A DNA stretch of 64,000 bases, from the NCBI GenBank assembly GCA_002327925.1, contig DCVA01000041.1, positions 43,097 through 107,096 on the forward strand. The letters run 5' to 3'. The number at the start of each line of letters is the position of its first letter. The first letter of the stretch is position 1. Origin of the DNA: Anaerolineales bacterium UBA2200 (GTDB lineage: Bacteria > Chloroflexota > Anaerolineae > UBA2200). Below, one piece after another: positions 1-9,835 of this stretch. The notes beneath the pieces were generated by a model that saw only the letters and a program-made list of their open reading frames with translations, was not told the DNA's origin and searched no databases. The translations under genes were made by a program, and so were the position numbers.

Positions 1-477
<477 letters not shown>

Positions 478-522
478 AGTCGCCAGCCTCAACCCAGCGT
501 CACTGCCACGGAGGATACGGAA

Positions 523-1341
523 TTGAGAATGCGGCCGGACCGCCAGACGGCGCTGGTCATCCTCTTGCTTCTTGCCCTGCTGGCCGGAGCCGTGCTTCGG
601 CCCACCGGGTACCTGAAGCCGGTCGAAGATTTCGCTTCCACCATCCTCGCGCCCCTTCAGTACGGGTTCTCCTGGATCACCTCGCGAGTGACCCAAGTGC
701 TCGACACGGTCAGGCAACTGCGAGCGATGCCTGCCCACATCAAGGAGCTGCAGGACACGGTCGACCGGCTGATGATCGAGAATGTCCGGCTGCGCGAGGC
801 GGAGGTCGACAACGCCAACCTGCGCGAGCTGCTGCAGTTCAAGCTGGTCAATCCCACCTACGAGATGCTCGCGGCAGAGGTCATCGGGCGCGATCCAAGC
901 AACTTGCTGTACTTTATCACCATCGACCGAGGCACGAATGACGGCCTGGCCGAAGGAATGCCTGTTGTGACCGCGCGGGGTCTGGTCGGCAGGATAAGCA
1001 CCGCATTTCCTCGCACTGCGCGAGTCATGCTCTTGAACGACCCGGCCAGCTCGGTGAGTGCGCTCATTCAGAGTTCGCGGGCCACGGGGGTGATCCAGGG
1101 CGAGGGGCCAGATGGGCTTGCGCTTCGTTATGTTGAACAAAGTGAGGCGGTAGAAGCGGGCGACATCGTGCTCACCTCTGGCCTGGGCGGAGGCTACCCG
1201 AAGCGACTGGTGATTGGTCAGGTGGACTCGGTAGGCAGAAGCGACGTGGAGATGTTCCTTGAGATCTCGGTGCAGTCGGCCGTGGAATTCTCCCGCCTGG
1301 AGACGGTGCTGGTCATCATCAACGCCGACACGGCAGACTAG
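523..1341 (+). CDS. mreC: Cell shape protein MreC
   Basis: 272 aa. Bitopic membrane protein that scaffolds the elongasome between MreB and PBP2/RodA. Sequence shows a single N-terminal membrane segment (about residues 9-26), a coiled-coil stretch (about 55-100, repeated L/E/R heptads) and the two beta-barrel domains of MreC (from about 110: DPSNLLYFITIDRG, GLVGRI, GLGGGYPKRLVIGQV). TTG start at 523 is supported by a GGAGG about 9 bases upstream. It sits 45 bp after mreB and 18 bp before mreD, so it belongs to the mre operon. Length is normal for the family. Confidence 0.95.
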   Translation: MRMRPDRQTALVILLLLALLAGAVLRPTGYLKPVEDFASTILAPLQYGFSWITSRVTQVLDTVRQLRAMPAHIKELQDTVDRLMIENVRLREAEVDNANLRELLQFKLVNPTYEMLAAEVIGRDPSNLLYFITIDRGTNDGLAEGMPVVTARGLVGRISTAFPRTARVMLLNDPASSVSALIQSSRATGVIQGEGPDGLALRYVEQSEAVEAGDIVLTSGLGGGYPKRLVIGQVDSVGRSDVEMFLEISVQSAVEFSRLETVLVIINADTAD

Positions 1342-1359
1342 AAGCATCCGGAGAGGCAC

Positions 1360-1848
1360 ATGGTGAGCCCCTATCTCGCTGCGGCCTGGCTGATCTTGAT
1401 CGCGACGCTGCAGACCAGCGCAATGCCCTGGCTCAGAGTGGCCGGCGTCGTGCCGGACGTAATGCTGCTGGTGGTGATCTCGGCAAGTCTGTTGCTGGGC
1501 AGTCGCTCGGGATTCATCTGGGCTCTTGCCGGCGGAATGCTGCTTGATCTTTTATCGGGGGGACCCACCGCGGCTGCCTCTATATCGCTGGCAGTGGCGG
1601 CTCTGGCGATCGGCCTCCTCCGCTCAAACCTGCCGCAAGATATGAGCTGGATGCCCCTTGCCTCCAGTGCGTTGGGGACCGCCGTTTATCAGGTCTCCTA
1701 CTGGGTAATCCTGCAGCTCGCCGGCCATCCCTCGCCCTGGCTGCCGAGCTTGCTGCAGGTCATCTTACCGGGTATCATGGCGAATTCTCTGCTTGCCTAC
1801 CCCACTTTCTGGACTATGCGCCGGGTTTTTGGGCACTCGGCAGGTTAG
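1360..1848 (+). CDS. mreD: Rod shape-determining protein MreD
   Basis: 162 aa. Small polytopic membrane protein of the elongasome. Nearly the whole chain is hydrophobic, with about five membrane helices, and contains the family-typical PDVMLLVVISASLLLGSR and GGMLLDLLSGGP stretches. ATG start after a GGAGAGG sequence. It lies between mreC and the class B penicillin-binding protein gene, the canonical position. MreD sequences are weakly conserved, so position contributes strongly to the call. Confidence 0.92.
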   Translation: MVSPYLAAAWLILIATLQTSAMPWLRVAGVVPDVMLLVVISASLLLGSRSGFIWALAGGMLLDLLSGGPTAAASISLAVAALAIGLLRSNLPQDMSWMPLASSALGTAVYQVSYWVILQLAGHPSPWLPSLLQVILPGIMANSLLAYPTFWTMRRVFGHSAG

Positions 1849-1854
1849 GAGCAC

Positions 1855-3828
1855 TTGGAAAGCCGCAATAGCCCCGCCGACGCGGGACGCACTGGTCTAA
1901 GAATCGTGTTCTTGCAGGTCTCGATTGCCGCCGTATTCACGCTTCTGGTCTGGCAATTGTGGCGCCTGCAAATTGTGCGCTCTGCTGGCTACCAGGTGCG
2001 GGCCGACGCGAACCGCTTCAGACTGGTGGCCGTGGACGCCCCGCGGGGCGTGATCTATGACCGCCTGGGTCGAATCCTCGTGCGCAACGTTCCCAGCTAC
2101 ACGGTCTCCATCGTACCTGCCGCCCTCCCGAACGAGGATGCTCCCCGTCAGGACGTCCTGGAACAGCTGGCAGCCCTTCTCGGCATGCAGGCTACCGACA
2201 CAGGCACGGTGACGCTGGCCGGCGACTCTCCCGCGGCAACAGGCAGCTCGGCCATCGAGGCGATCCTCGAGCGGAACACCCTGTCGCCCCACGCTCCTGT
2301 GGCCGTTATGACGGACGTCGACAAGCAGCTCGCCTTCCGAATCGAGGAGCTGCACCTTCGCCTGCCCGGCGTGATCATCGAAGTCGTGGCCCAGCGCGAA
2401 TACCCCTATGGCCCGCTCACGTCACATTGGCTCGGCTATGTGGGTGCGATATCCGCGGAGCAAGCCGACTACTACCTGGATCAGACCGGAGAGGACTATA
2501 CACTGAGGGATCGCGTGGGCATCATGGGTGTAGAGACCACGTTCGAGGCGGAGCTCAGAGGGACCAAAGGCCTCAAGCACATCGAGGTCGACGCCTACGA
2601 GCGGGAAATTGACACGCTGGCAGTTGACCCTCCCCGGCCAGGGAACAGCCTGGAGCTGACTCTGGATCTTGACCTCCAGCGCGCCTCCGAGGATGCTCTC
2701 AGGGAGGGAATGCGGCGCGTCAACTCAACGGCCGGTGTTGTGGTGGCCATGGATCCCCAGACCGGGGAGATACTGGCCATGGTATCGCTCCCGAGCTATG
2801 ACAACAACCTGTTCGCCCAGGGCATTTCCTATGCGGATTTTGCCGAGCTGAGCGCCAATCCCGAGCGACCGCTCGTGAACCACGCCATCAGCGGGCAGTA
2901 CCCGCCCGGTTCAACCTTCAAGGTGTTTCCCGCCGCAGCCGCACTGGAGGAGAAGGTTATCGATACTCGCACCAGTGTCAGGTGCAGCGGTGAGCTGCTG
3001 CTGCCAAACCGCTATTTCCCGGATGATCCCAGCAAGGCACAGAAATTCAAGTGCTGGACCCCTTACGGCCACGGCATGCAGGCCGTGGTGGGCGCGCTGG
3101 CCAACTCGTGTGACATCTTCTTCTACCAGGTGAGCGGCGGCTTCGAGAACTTTGAGGGGCTGGGCCTGGCCGAGTTCAACAGGTACGTCAGGGCATTTGG
3201 CTTTGGAGAGCCCACCGGGATCGCCCTGGAAGGGGAGAGCGCCGGGCTGATACCCGACGACCGTTGGAAGCGCATCAACTATGGCGAACCCTGGACCACA
3301 GGTGACACGTACAATGCAGGCATCGGACAGGGCTTTGACCTGGTCACTCCGCTGCAGCTGCTGAACGGCACAGCCGCCGTGGCCAACGGCGGCACCCTCT
3401 ACCGGCCGCAGGTCGTGCGCCGCGTGCTGGATCAGGACGGCAATACGGTACGGCCTTTTGAACCGGAGACCATTCGTAAGGTCCCGGTTGCCGACCAGAA
3501 CCTGGCGATTGTACGCCTGGGCATGAGGGCCGCAGTGACAGAGGGTACTGCGCACCGCGTCAACCTGGCCGAGGTGACGGTGGCGGGCAAGACCGGAACA
3601 GCCGAGTACCCTGGTCCGCTCGATGCAGACGGTAACCTGCCCACCCACGCCTGGTTCACGGCCTTCGCTCCCTACGAGGACCCGGAGATCGCACTGGTGG
3701 TCTTTGTCTCCGGTGGGCACGAAGGAGCTAAAGTGGCCGTACCTATCGCAGCCCAGATACTGCGCTCCTACTTTGGCATTCCCACACCTCCCGGTGAGGA
3801 CATCGTAGCGGCGCCTCCAGGAGACTAG
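1855..3828 (+). CDS. mrdA: Penicillin-binding protein 2 (peptidoglycan transpeptidase)
   Basis: 657 aa, class B PBP that crosslinks glycan strands during elongation, working with RodA. One N-terminal membrane segment (about 15-37), a pedestal/dimerisation region (about 60-260), then the transpeptidase domain with the catalytic S-x-x-K (STFK at 353-356), S-x-D (SCD at 418-420; most PBPs have SxN here) and the KTGTAE box (579-584). TTG start 6 bp after the mreD stop. It precedes minC by 2 bp, so the wall-synthesis and division-placement genes are co-transcribed. Confidence 0.95.
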   Translation: MESRNSPADAGRTGLRIVFLQVSIAAVFTLLVWQLWRLQIVRSAGYQVRADANRFRLVAVDAPRGVIYDRLGRILVRNVPSYTVSIVPAALPNEDAPRQDVLEQLAALLGMQATDTGTVTLAGDSPAATGSSAIEAILERNTLSPHAPVAVMTDVDKQLAFRIEELHLRLPGVIIEVVAQREYPYGPLTSHWLGYVGAISAEQADYYLDQTGEDYTLRDRVGIMGVETTFEAELRGTKGLKHIEVDAYEREIDTLAVDPPRPGNSLELTLDLDLQRASEDALREGMRRVNSTAGVVVAMDPQTGEILAMVSLPSYDNNLFAQGISYADFAELSANPERPLVNHAISGQYPPGSTFKVFPAAAALEEKVIDTRTSVRCSGELLLPNRYFPDDPSKAQKFKCWTPYGHGMQAVVGALANSCDIFFYQVSGGFENFEGLGLAEFNRYVRAFGFGEPTGIALEGESAGLIPDDRWKRINYGEPWTTGDTYNAGIGQGFDLVTPLQLLNGTAAVANGGTLYRPQVVRRVLDQDGNTVRPFEPETIRKVPVADQNLAIVRLGMRAAVTEGTAHRVNLAEVTVAGKTGTAEYPGPLDADGNLPTHAWFTAFAPYEDPEIALVVFVSGGHEGAKVAVPIAAQILRSYFGIPTPPGEDIVAAPPGD

Positions 3829-3830
3829 CT

Positions 3831-4520
3831 TTGGCAGAGTCGCAGGTTATGATCAAGGGAACACGCAAGGGACCGTCGATCACCCTCGGCGAAGGCGAGT
3901 GGAAGTCCCTCCTGGCCGAGGTCCAAGATCGATTGAGTCAGGCGCCGGCCTTTTTTCGCAACAGCAACGTGCACGTCAACGTAGGGAACAGGAACCTCAG
4001 CACAGATGAACTGCGGTGGCTCGTGAACATCCTGGGCCAGCACAGTGTCAGGCTGGCATCGCTTCGCACGGACTCGGAAGTGAGCTCGTCGGCGGCTGAG
4101 ACCCTGCAAATTCGCCTGGCACTCCCTGAATCGATCAGCGATGTGCCCGGAGTCCGCGTGCCCACACCCGACGTCAGCGAAGGGCTGCTGGTACGCCGGA
4201 CCCTGCGCTCGGGCCAACTGGTACAGCATCCCGGGCACATCGTGGTCGTTGGCGACATCAACCCAGGAGCCGAGGTCATCGCCGGCGGGGATGTCATCGT
4301 CTGGGGACGGGTCCGCGGCACGGTACAGGCGGGCGCACTGGGCGACAGCGGCTCGATCGTTTGCGCCCTCGACCTGGCTCCCGCCCAGCTCCGCATCGGC
4401 AAGCTCATCGCAATCTCGCCGGAGGAGCGAGTCGGAAGAGGCGCGGACACCAGTCGCAAGCCCGAGGTCGCTTTTGTGCAGGACGGCCAGATTGTCGCCG
4501 AGCCGTGGCACCCTCGCTGA
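3831..4520 (+). CDS. minC: Septum site-determining protein MinC
   Basis: 229 aa. Inhibitor of FtsZ assembly, recruited to the membrane by MinD. N-terminal half (1-105) is the divergent FtsZ-inhibiting domain; the C-terminal half (about 115-215) is the beta-helical dimerisation domain with the diagnostic stretch of RSGQ, GHIVVVGDINPGAEVIAGGD and VWGRVRGTVQAG. Uses a TTG start two bases after the PBP2 stop. Followed by minD and minE in the standard order. Confidence 0.95.
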   Translation: MAESQVMIKGTRKGPSITLGEGEWKSLLAEVQDRLSQAPAFFRNSNVHVNVGNRNLSTDELRWLVNILGQHSVRLASLRTDSEVSSSAAETLQIRLALPESISDVPGVRVPTPDVSEGLLVRRTLRSGQLVQHPGHIVVVGDINPGAEVIAGGDVIVWGRVRGTVQAGALGDSGSIVCALDLAPAQLRIGKLIAISPEERVGRGADTSRKPEVAFVQDGQIVAEPWHPR

Positions 4521-4559
4521 TAGCTGGCCAACAGGGCGACTGACGGAAGAGAGGCACTC

Positions 4560-5402
4560 GTGTCGGGAAAGATCATCACGGTGACATCAGGAAAGGGGGG
4601 GGTTGGCAAGACTACGGTCACCGCCAACCTGGCTGTCGCTCTGGCGTCAATGGGGCACAGCGTCGCCGCCATCGACACGGATATCGGACTGCGCAACCTC
4701 GATATCGTAATGGGTCTGGAGAGCCGTATCGTGTACGACCTGGTTGACGTTGCCGAAGGAAGATGCCACCTGAGTCAGGCCTTGATCAAGGACAGGCAGC
4801 TGCCCAGTCTCTGCCTTCTGCCTGCTTCCCAAACGAGCAACAAGACGGCGATCAGCCCCCACGAACTAGGCCTCATCGCAGCGGAGCTGCGGGCCAGCAA
4901 CGACTTTGTGTTTATCGACTCACCGGCCGGCATCGAGCAAGGATTCCAGAACGCCATCTCGACCGCAGACCAGATCATCATCGTCACCACGCCTGAGGTC
5001 ACGGCCGTGCGCAGCGCGGACCGGGTGATCGGCCTGATCGAGACCAGCGGCAAGAAGCCTGGGCAATTGATCATCAACCGCATCCGTCCTGCGATGGTCC
5101 GGCAAGGCGATATGCTGAACACCTACGATGTGATCGAGTTTTTGGCCATCGACCTGCTGGGGGTCATCCCCGATGATGAGGCAATCATTATCGCCGCCAA
5201 CAAGGGCAAACCCATGTCCGGCGATCCGACCTCTCTGGCCGGCCATGCCTTCCGCAACATCGCGCAGCGCCTGACCGGCGAGACTGTGCCCTTCCTGCCT
5301 ATTCTCGAGGAGCGGGCCGGACTGTGGTCCCGTGTGCGAGCTGCGGCGCGGCGGGGCCTGAACAGCCTGTCGCACCCGCGAAAGATGGGGAGCAGGTCAT
5401 GA
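4560..5402 (+). CDS. minD: Septum site-determining ATPase MinD
   Basis: 280 aa. Membrane-associated ParA/MinD ATPase that carries MinC to the membrane. Deviant Walker A (KGGVGKTT, residues 11-18), switch I D-x-D (AIDTDIGLRNLD), and switch II/Walker B (FVFIDSPAGIE). The C-terminus ends in a basic amphipathic segment (WSRVRAAARRGLNSL) that fits the MinD membrane-targeting sequence. GTG start 39 bp after minC; the stop overlaps the minE ATG by four bases (ATGA). Confidence 0.96.
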   Translation: MSGKIITVTSGKGGVGKTTVTANLAVALASMGHSVAAIDTDIGLRNLDIVMGLESRIVYDLVDVAEGRCHLSQALIKDRQLPSLCLLPASQTSNKTAISPHELGLIAAELRASNDFVFIDSPAGIEQGFQNAISTADQIIIVTTPEVTAVRSADRVIGLIETSGKKPGQLIINRIRPAMVRQGDMLNTYDVIEFLAIDLLGVIPDDEAIIIAANKGKPMSGDPTSLAGHAFRNIAQRLTGETVPFLPILEERAGLWSRVRAAARRGLNSLSHPRKMGSRS

Positions 5403-5701
5403 TGGAGCTACCTGGCTGGATGTTCGGCCGGCGCAAGTCGAGCAAAGCCATCACCAAAGAGAGACTCAAGCTGGTCCTTGTCAACGACCGTGCCGCGATT
5501 CCACCGGAGCTACTCATTGTCATCAGGAACGAGATCATCCGTATCGTTTCGAGGCATATCACTGTCGACCGAGACAAAGTCGACGTGCGTTTGTCCAGCT
5601 CCGCCGGCGAGACGAGGCTCATCGCCACTATCTCTCTGGCCAGCCGCCAGAGCGCGCAACCTCCGGTCATGAAACCACTGGCCGAAAAGAAGGAGTTTTA
5701 G
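5399..5701 (+). CDS. minE: Cell division topological specificity factor MinE
   Basis: 100 aa. Stimulates MinD ATPase activity to create the polar oscillation or gradient. The start is the ATG at 5399 within the ATGA overlap with minD; a second ATG follows at 5402. An in-frame upstream extension to 5324 only reads through minD. Typical MinE core: RLKLVLVNDR, followed by ELLIVIRNEIIRIVSRHI and a C-terminal beta strand (VDVRL). A complete MinCDE system together with MreBCD points to a rod- or filament-shaped cell. Confidence 0.93.
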   Translation: MMELPGWMFGRRKSSKAITKERLKLVLVNDRAAIPPELLIVIRNEIIRIVSRHITVDRDKVDVRLSSSAGETRLIATISLASRQSAQPPVMKPLAEKKEF

Positions 5702-5704
5702 GGA

Positions 5705-6814
5705 ATGTCCGGGCGTCGTTGGAGCGACTTTGACTGGCTTCTCCTGCTGGCAACAGTCTGCACAGTTGCCGTCGGTGTCGCGCTGATCTACAGTGCTACC
5801 ATCTCCGCTCAGGCCAGCGAGCCATTCCTGGAGCACAGCTATGTGCGCCAGTTGCTGTTCGGGCTCAGCGGGCTGGTCTTCCTGCTGATTGGCGCGGCGG
5901 TCGACTACCATCTGCTGGGGCACGGTCACTGGCTTCTCTACCTCGCGGTGCTGGGAATGCTGGCCCTGGTTATGTTCCTGGGGCAGACGGGCTTTGGCGC
6001 ACAGAGCTGGCTCAGTGTTCGGCGTGGCGTACAGCCGTCTGAGCTGGCCAAGGTCCTCCTGATCGTCGTGCTGGCCAAGTTCCTTGCCGATCACCAGGGA
6101 CAGCTGGCGAACCCCATCTGGCTCGTCTCCTCGGCAGCCATTCTGGCCATTCCCGTGCTCTTGATCTACAAGCAGCCAGACCTGGGCACGGCCCTGGTTC
6201 TGGTCGCCATCTGGCTGGGCATGATCTTTGCCTCCGGTGCACGCCTGCTGCACCTCTCACTTCTGGCCGCGGGGTTCGCCGGGTCCGTGCCTTTCGTCTG
6301 GTCGGCCATGAAGGGATATATGAGAGAGCGGGTTCTGGTCTTCCTGAACCCGACCAGCGACATCTCGGGCATCAGCTACAACACGCAGCAGGCCCTGATC
6401 AGCATCGGCTCCGGCGGATGGTTCGGCAAGGGCTTTCTGAATGGCACCCAGAGCCAGCTATACTTTTTGCGCGTGCGCCACACGGACTATATCTTTTCCG
6501 TCCTCGGCGAAGAGTTCGGGTTCTTGGGAGCTTTGGCCCTGCTCGCGTTGCTGCTTTTGATCCTCTGGCGGATTCTCAGAGCGGCCCGCATGGCTCAGGA
6601 CATGTTCGGCCGGCTGATCGCCTGCGGGGTGGCGGTGATGATCTGCTTCCAGAGCGTGGTCAACGTTGCGGTCAACATCGGCCTGATGCCCGTCACAGGC
6701 CTGACCCTGCCCCTGGTCAGCTACGGCGGCAGTTCGCTCTGGGCGACCCTGCTGGGTATCGGACTGGTGGAGGGCGTGATCATGCGTCACAGGAAGCTGG
6801 ACTTTTCCAGCTAG
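5705..6814 (+). CDS. rodA: Peptidoglycan glycosyltransferase RodA (SEDS family)
   Basis: 369 aa with about ten membrane segments. SEDS-family polymerase that extends glycan strands together with the class B PBP encoded upstream. Conserved features seen: GAQSWL and QPSELAK in the middle, KQPDLGTALV, and the C-terminal VNIGLMPVTGLTLPLVSYGGSS box. RodA is chosen over FtsW because of its location in the mre/PBP2 operon. ATG start 3 bp after minE. Confidence 0.93.
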   Translation: MSGRRWSDFDWLLLLATVCTVAVGVALIYSATISAQASEPFLEHSYVRQLLFGLSGLVFLLIGAAVDYHLLGHGHWLLYLAVLGMLALVMFLGQTGFGAQSWLSVRRGVQPSELAKVLLIVVLAKFLADHQGQLANPIWLVSSAAILAIPVLLIYKQPDLGTALVLVAIWLGMIFASGARLLHLSLLAAGFAGSVPFVWSAMKGYMRERVLVFLNPTSDISGISYNTQQALISIGSGGWFGKGFLNGTQSQLYFLRVRHTDYIFSVLGEEFGFLGALALLALLLLILWRILRAARMAQDMFGRLIACGVAVMICFQSVVNVAVNIGLMPVTGLTLPLVSYGGSSLWATLLGIGLVEGVIMRHRKLDFSS

Positions 6815-6844
6815 ACAGACTCTAACTCGGATCGAGGATCTTAC

Positions 6845-8344
6845 ATGATGGCCAGAATTCGCGTACGCTATGCACCCAGCCCGACCGGTTACCTTCACGC
6901 CGGCGGCGCGCGCAGCTGCCTGTTCAACTGGCTTTTCGCCAGGCATCACGGCGGCACCTTCATTTTGCGCATCGAAGACACAGACCGCACCCGCTTCTAC
7001 AAGAGCTCGCTTTCCGACATCGTGGAGAGCCTGCGCTGGCTGGGGCTCGACTGGGATGAGGGACCAGAGGTTGGTGGGCCCTGCGGTCCCTACTTCCAGT
7101 CCGAAAGGTTGCCTCTGTACCAGAAGTACGCCCGGGAGCTGATCGCCTCGGGCCATGCCTACAGGTGCTACTGCAGCGCCGAGCGTCTGAAATCCCTGCG
7201 CGAGGGGCAGAGGGCCGCCACACCAGCCCAGAACACGGACGCCGCGAGCTCGCACATTGGCTACGACCGCCATTGCCGCGAGCTGACGGCGTCACAGAGA
7301 GCCGAACTGGAAAGCTCTGGCATCGTACCAGTGGTGCGCCTCAAGGTGCCCCTGGACGGCCAGACCGCTTTCCACGACCTGATCCGCGGCCGCATCGCCA
7401 TCCAGAACGAGCAGATGGACGACTTTGTCCTGCTCAAATCAGACGGCTTCCCCACCTACCACCTGGCCAATGTGGTAGACGACCATGCGATGGAGATCTC
7501 GCACATCATGCGTGCGGACGAATGGATTCCGTCCACCCCGCGGCACGTCATTATGTACAATGCCTTCGGCTGGACGCCTCCTCTCTATGCACACTTGCCT
7601 GTGATCCTCAGTCCGACAGGCCAGGGGAAGATGAGCAAGCGCAAGCTGGTGGGAACGGACGGCCGTGAGTACAACGTGCGGATCCGCGAATTCCGTTCCG
7701 CGGGATACCTGCCCGAAGCTCTGTTCAACTTCCTGGCCCTGGTGGGCTGGTCCTACGACGACAAGACCGAGATGCTGACTCGTGAGCAGGCTGTTGAGGC
7801 CTTCGACCTGGACCACGTCAGCAGGTCACCGGCCAAGTTCAGCTATGACAAACTGGACTGGATGAATGGCATGTACATCCGCCAGCTGGAGGTCAACGAC
7901 CTGGCGGGGCGGCTGCATCCCTTCTTCAACGCGGCCGGCGTGGACATCGATATGGAGACAGTGCAGCGAATGACCCCCCTGATCCGCGAGCGGATGGTCA
8001 AGCTCACCGATTGCGTGGCTCTCACCGACTTCTTTTTCGTCGACGAGCTCCACTATGACCCACAGCTTCTGATCCAGAAAGGAATGACTTCCGACCAGTC
8101 GCGTCGGGTACTGAGCGAGTCTGAGGCTCTGCTACGTGAGACGGAGTTCGTGGAGGCGGCTCTGGAGCCACCGCTCAGGGCCAAGGCCGAAGAGCTGGGG
8201 CTCAAGGCGCGGCAGTTCTTCGGTACGCTGCGCATCGCCATCACTGGCCGGGAGGTTGCCCCGCCGCTGTTCGGAACGATGGAGATCCTCGGTCGTGAGA
8301 AGGTACTGGCGCGTATCGCCACCGCCCGTGCGTTGCTGCAGTAG
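6845..8344 (+). CDS. gltX: Glutamate--tRNA ligase
   Basis: 499 aa class I aminoacyl-tRNA synthetase attaching Glu to tRNA. HIGH-type motif appears as PTGYLHAGG near residue 13, KMSKR near 262, and the glutamyl/glutaminyl catalytic core has RIEDTD at the expected place; the C-terminal third is the all-helical anticodon-binding region. It is immediately upstream of a tRNA-Gln gene. Whether the enzyme also charges tRNA-Gln (the non-discriminating form) cannot be settled from sequence here; no gatCAB genes are in the window. Confidence 0.95.
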   Translation: MMARIRVRYAPSPTGYLHAGGARSCLFNWLFARHHGGTFILRIEDTDRTRFYKSSLSDIVESLRWLGLDWDEGPEVGGPCGPYFQSERLPLYQKYARELIASGHAYRCYCSAERLKSLREGQRAATPAQNTDAASSHIGYDRHCRELTASQRAELESSGIVPVVRLKVPLDGQTAFHDLIRGRIAIQNEQMDDFVLLKSDGFPTYHLANVVDDHAMEISHIMRADEWIPSTPRHVIMYNAFGWTPPLYAHLPVILSPTGQGKMSKRKLVGTDGREYNVRIREFRSAGYLPEALFNFLALVGWSYDDKTEMLTREQAVEAFDLDHVSRSPAKFSYDKLDWMNGMYIRQLEVNDLAGRLHPFFNAAGVDIDMETVQRMTPLIRERMVKLTDCVALTDFFFVDELHYDPQLLIQKGMTSDQSRRVLSESEALLRETEFVEAALEPPLRAKAEELGLKARQFFGTLRIAITGREVAPPLFGTMEILGREKVLARIATARALLQ

Positions 8345-8371
8345 GCCGCGCCAACATCAGCGCGTACAGAT

Positions 8372-8400
8372 TTGGCGTTCACGCCGATTTGTGCTAGCAT
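8372..8400 (+). promoter_or_regulatory. Promoter for tRNA-Gln
   Basis: TTGGCG (8372-8377), 17-bp spacer, TAGCAT (8395-8400). Predicted transcription start about 8407, just before the tRNA acceptor stem at 8412, so 5' processing would be minimal. Confidence 0.6.
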
Positions 8401-8411
8401 AGCCAGCGCAC

Positions 8412-8485
8412 TGGGGGATCGTCCAGCGGCAGGACGGCTGACTCTGGATCAGTAGACCGAGGTTCGAATCCTCGTCCCCCAGCCA
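8412..8485 (+). tRNA. tRNA-Gln (anticodon CTG)
   Basis: Full cloverleaf: acceptor TGGGGGA (8412-8418) with TCCCCCA (8475-8481), D stem GTCC/GGAC, anticodon stem GCTGA/TCAGT with loop CTCTGGA (anticodon CTG at 8444-8446), T stem CGAGG/CCTCG with loop TTCGAAT, discriminator G at 8482 and an encoded CCA at 8483-8485. It reads CAG codons. Confidence 0.96.
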
Positions 8486-8492
8486 GACTGGG

Positions 8493-8524
8493 CTCCGGCT
8501 GACGGCTGAATTCGTCAGCCGGAG
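8493..8524 (+). terminator. Intrinsic terminator after tRNA-Gln
   Basis: Perfect 12-bp inverted repeat CTCCGGCTGACG / CGTCAGCCGGAG with an 8-nt loop, followed by TTCTCGT. The U-tract is short, so termination may be partial. Confidence 0.6.
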
Positions 8525-8548
8525 TTCTCGTAGGGAAGGAAGCTGCTG

Positions 8549-9817
8549 TTGCTGCCCACAAGGCTCACCACCCTCCCTCGCTTGAGCGCCATGCGCGTCT
8601 ATGTGATCATGGCGTTCGTCTCTGACCTCATCTTCTCCCTCATCTTTACCGTGGACGCGGTGTACCAGATCACCATCGTGGGCCTGAACCCGCTGCAACT
8701 CGTGCTCGTCGGCACCGCACTCGAGGTGACGGTCTTCCTTTTCGAGATACCGACCGGAGCCCTGGCCGATGTCAAGAGCCGCCGTCTCTCCATCATCATC
8801 GGTTACGTGCTGGTCGGCCTGGGCTTTATCCTGCAGGGTTCTCTGCCCTCTTTCGGTGCAATACTGTTGGCGCAACTGGTCTGGGGGCTCGGATACACCT
8901 TCACCAGCGGGGCCACTCAGGCCTGGATTGCCGATGAGGCAGGCCAGCAAGGGGCCGAGTCCGCCTTTCTGCGTGGAGCACAGGCCTCCAACGTCGGCGG
9001 GCTCGTTGCCGTGCCCCTGAGCATCTGGATCGGGCTGGAGAACGCCGCGCGGCCGATTGTACTCGGTGGGGCAGGTCTAATGCTGTTGTCGCTGTTTCTC
9101 GCCTTCACCATGCCTGAGGAGGGATTCCATCCCACTCCATCGGGCCGGCGCCGTACCGTGACCCGGTTGAAGGAAACGATGGCCAGTGCCCTCCAGCTCA
9201 CCAGGCGCCAGCCCATTTTGCTGGCGCTGCTTGCGATCGCCTTCTTCTATGGATTGTACAGCGAGGGATTGGACCGCCTCTGGACGCCTCACCTGCTGCG
9301 GAACGTAGGTCTGCCATCGCTAGCGGCCGGCCATCCTGTGATTCTTTTCGGACTGGTGCGGCTGGTCCATCTGATGCTCAGCCTTTTCGCCGTGGAGTAC
9401 GTGCGCCGGCGGGAGGCAAGAGGCCTCGCCCTTCCCCTCGGCAAGACGCTGAGGATCATGTCCCTTCTCATCATGGGAGCACTGGTCGCCTTCGGCCTGG
9501 CCAGGGAGCTCGTGCTCGCGCTGGTTCTCTACTGGGGCATCCAGGTCCTGCGCTACGTACACTCTCCCCTGCAGGACGCCTGGGTGAACAGCCATGTCGA
9601 CGATCCGCAGGTGCGGGCCACGATGTTCTCGGCCTTGAGCCAGACCGATGCCATTGGCCAGATAGCGGGAGGGCCTCTGGTGGGCATGATCGGGAACATC
9701 TCCATTCGCGCCGCACTCATGCTGTCGGGGTTATTGCTCTCTCCTGTTGCACACCTCTACAAAGTGGCGGAGCAGAGGAGCCTGCAGACCGGCAACCCGC
9801 CTTGTGCTGCGGACTGA
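8549..9817 (+). CDS. MFS transporter, substrate unknown
   Basis: 422 aa, about 12 hydrophobic segments. The loop between helices 2 and 3 has the major-facilitator signature (PTGALADVKSRR, residues about 69-80). The two halves are separated by a hydrophilic loop around residues 195-215 (TPSGRRRTVTRLKE). A proton-driven drug or metabolite exporter is likely, but no substrate can be assigned. TTG start at 8549 is preceded by GGGAAGGA. It lies just after the tRNA-Gln terminator and 18 bp before the NUDIX gene, suggesting a two-gene transcript. Confidence 0.85.
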   Translation: MLPTRLTTLPRLSAMRVYVIMAFVSDLIFSLIFTVDAVYQITIVGLNPLQLVLVGTALEVTVFLFEIPTGALADVKSRRLSIIIGYVLVGLGFILQGSLPSFGAILLAQLVWGLGYTFTSGATQAWIADEAGQQGAESAFLRGAQASNVGGLVAVPLSIWIGLENAARPIVLGGAGLMLLSLFLAFTMPEEGFHPTPSGRRRTVTRLKETMASALQLTRRQPILLALLAIAFFYGLYSEGLDRLWTPHLLRNVGLPSLAAGHPVILFGLVRLVHLMLSLFAVEYVRRREARGLALPLGKTLRIMSLLIMGALVAFGLARELVLALVLYWGIQVLRYVHSPLQDAWVNSHVDDPQVRATMFSALSQTDAIGQIAGGPLVGMIGNISIRAALMLSGLLLSPVAHLYKVAEQRSLQTGNPPCAAD

Positions 9818-9835
9818 TGACTCGGAGCGGATCCA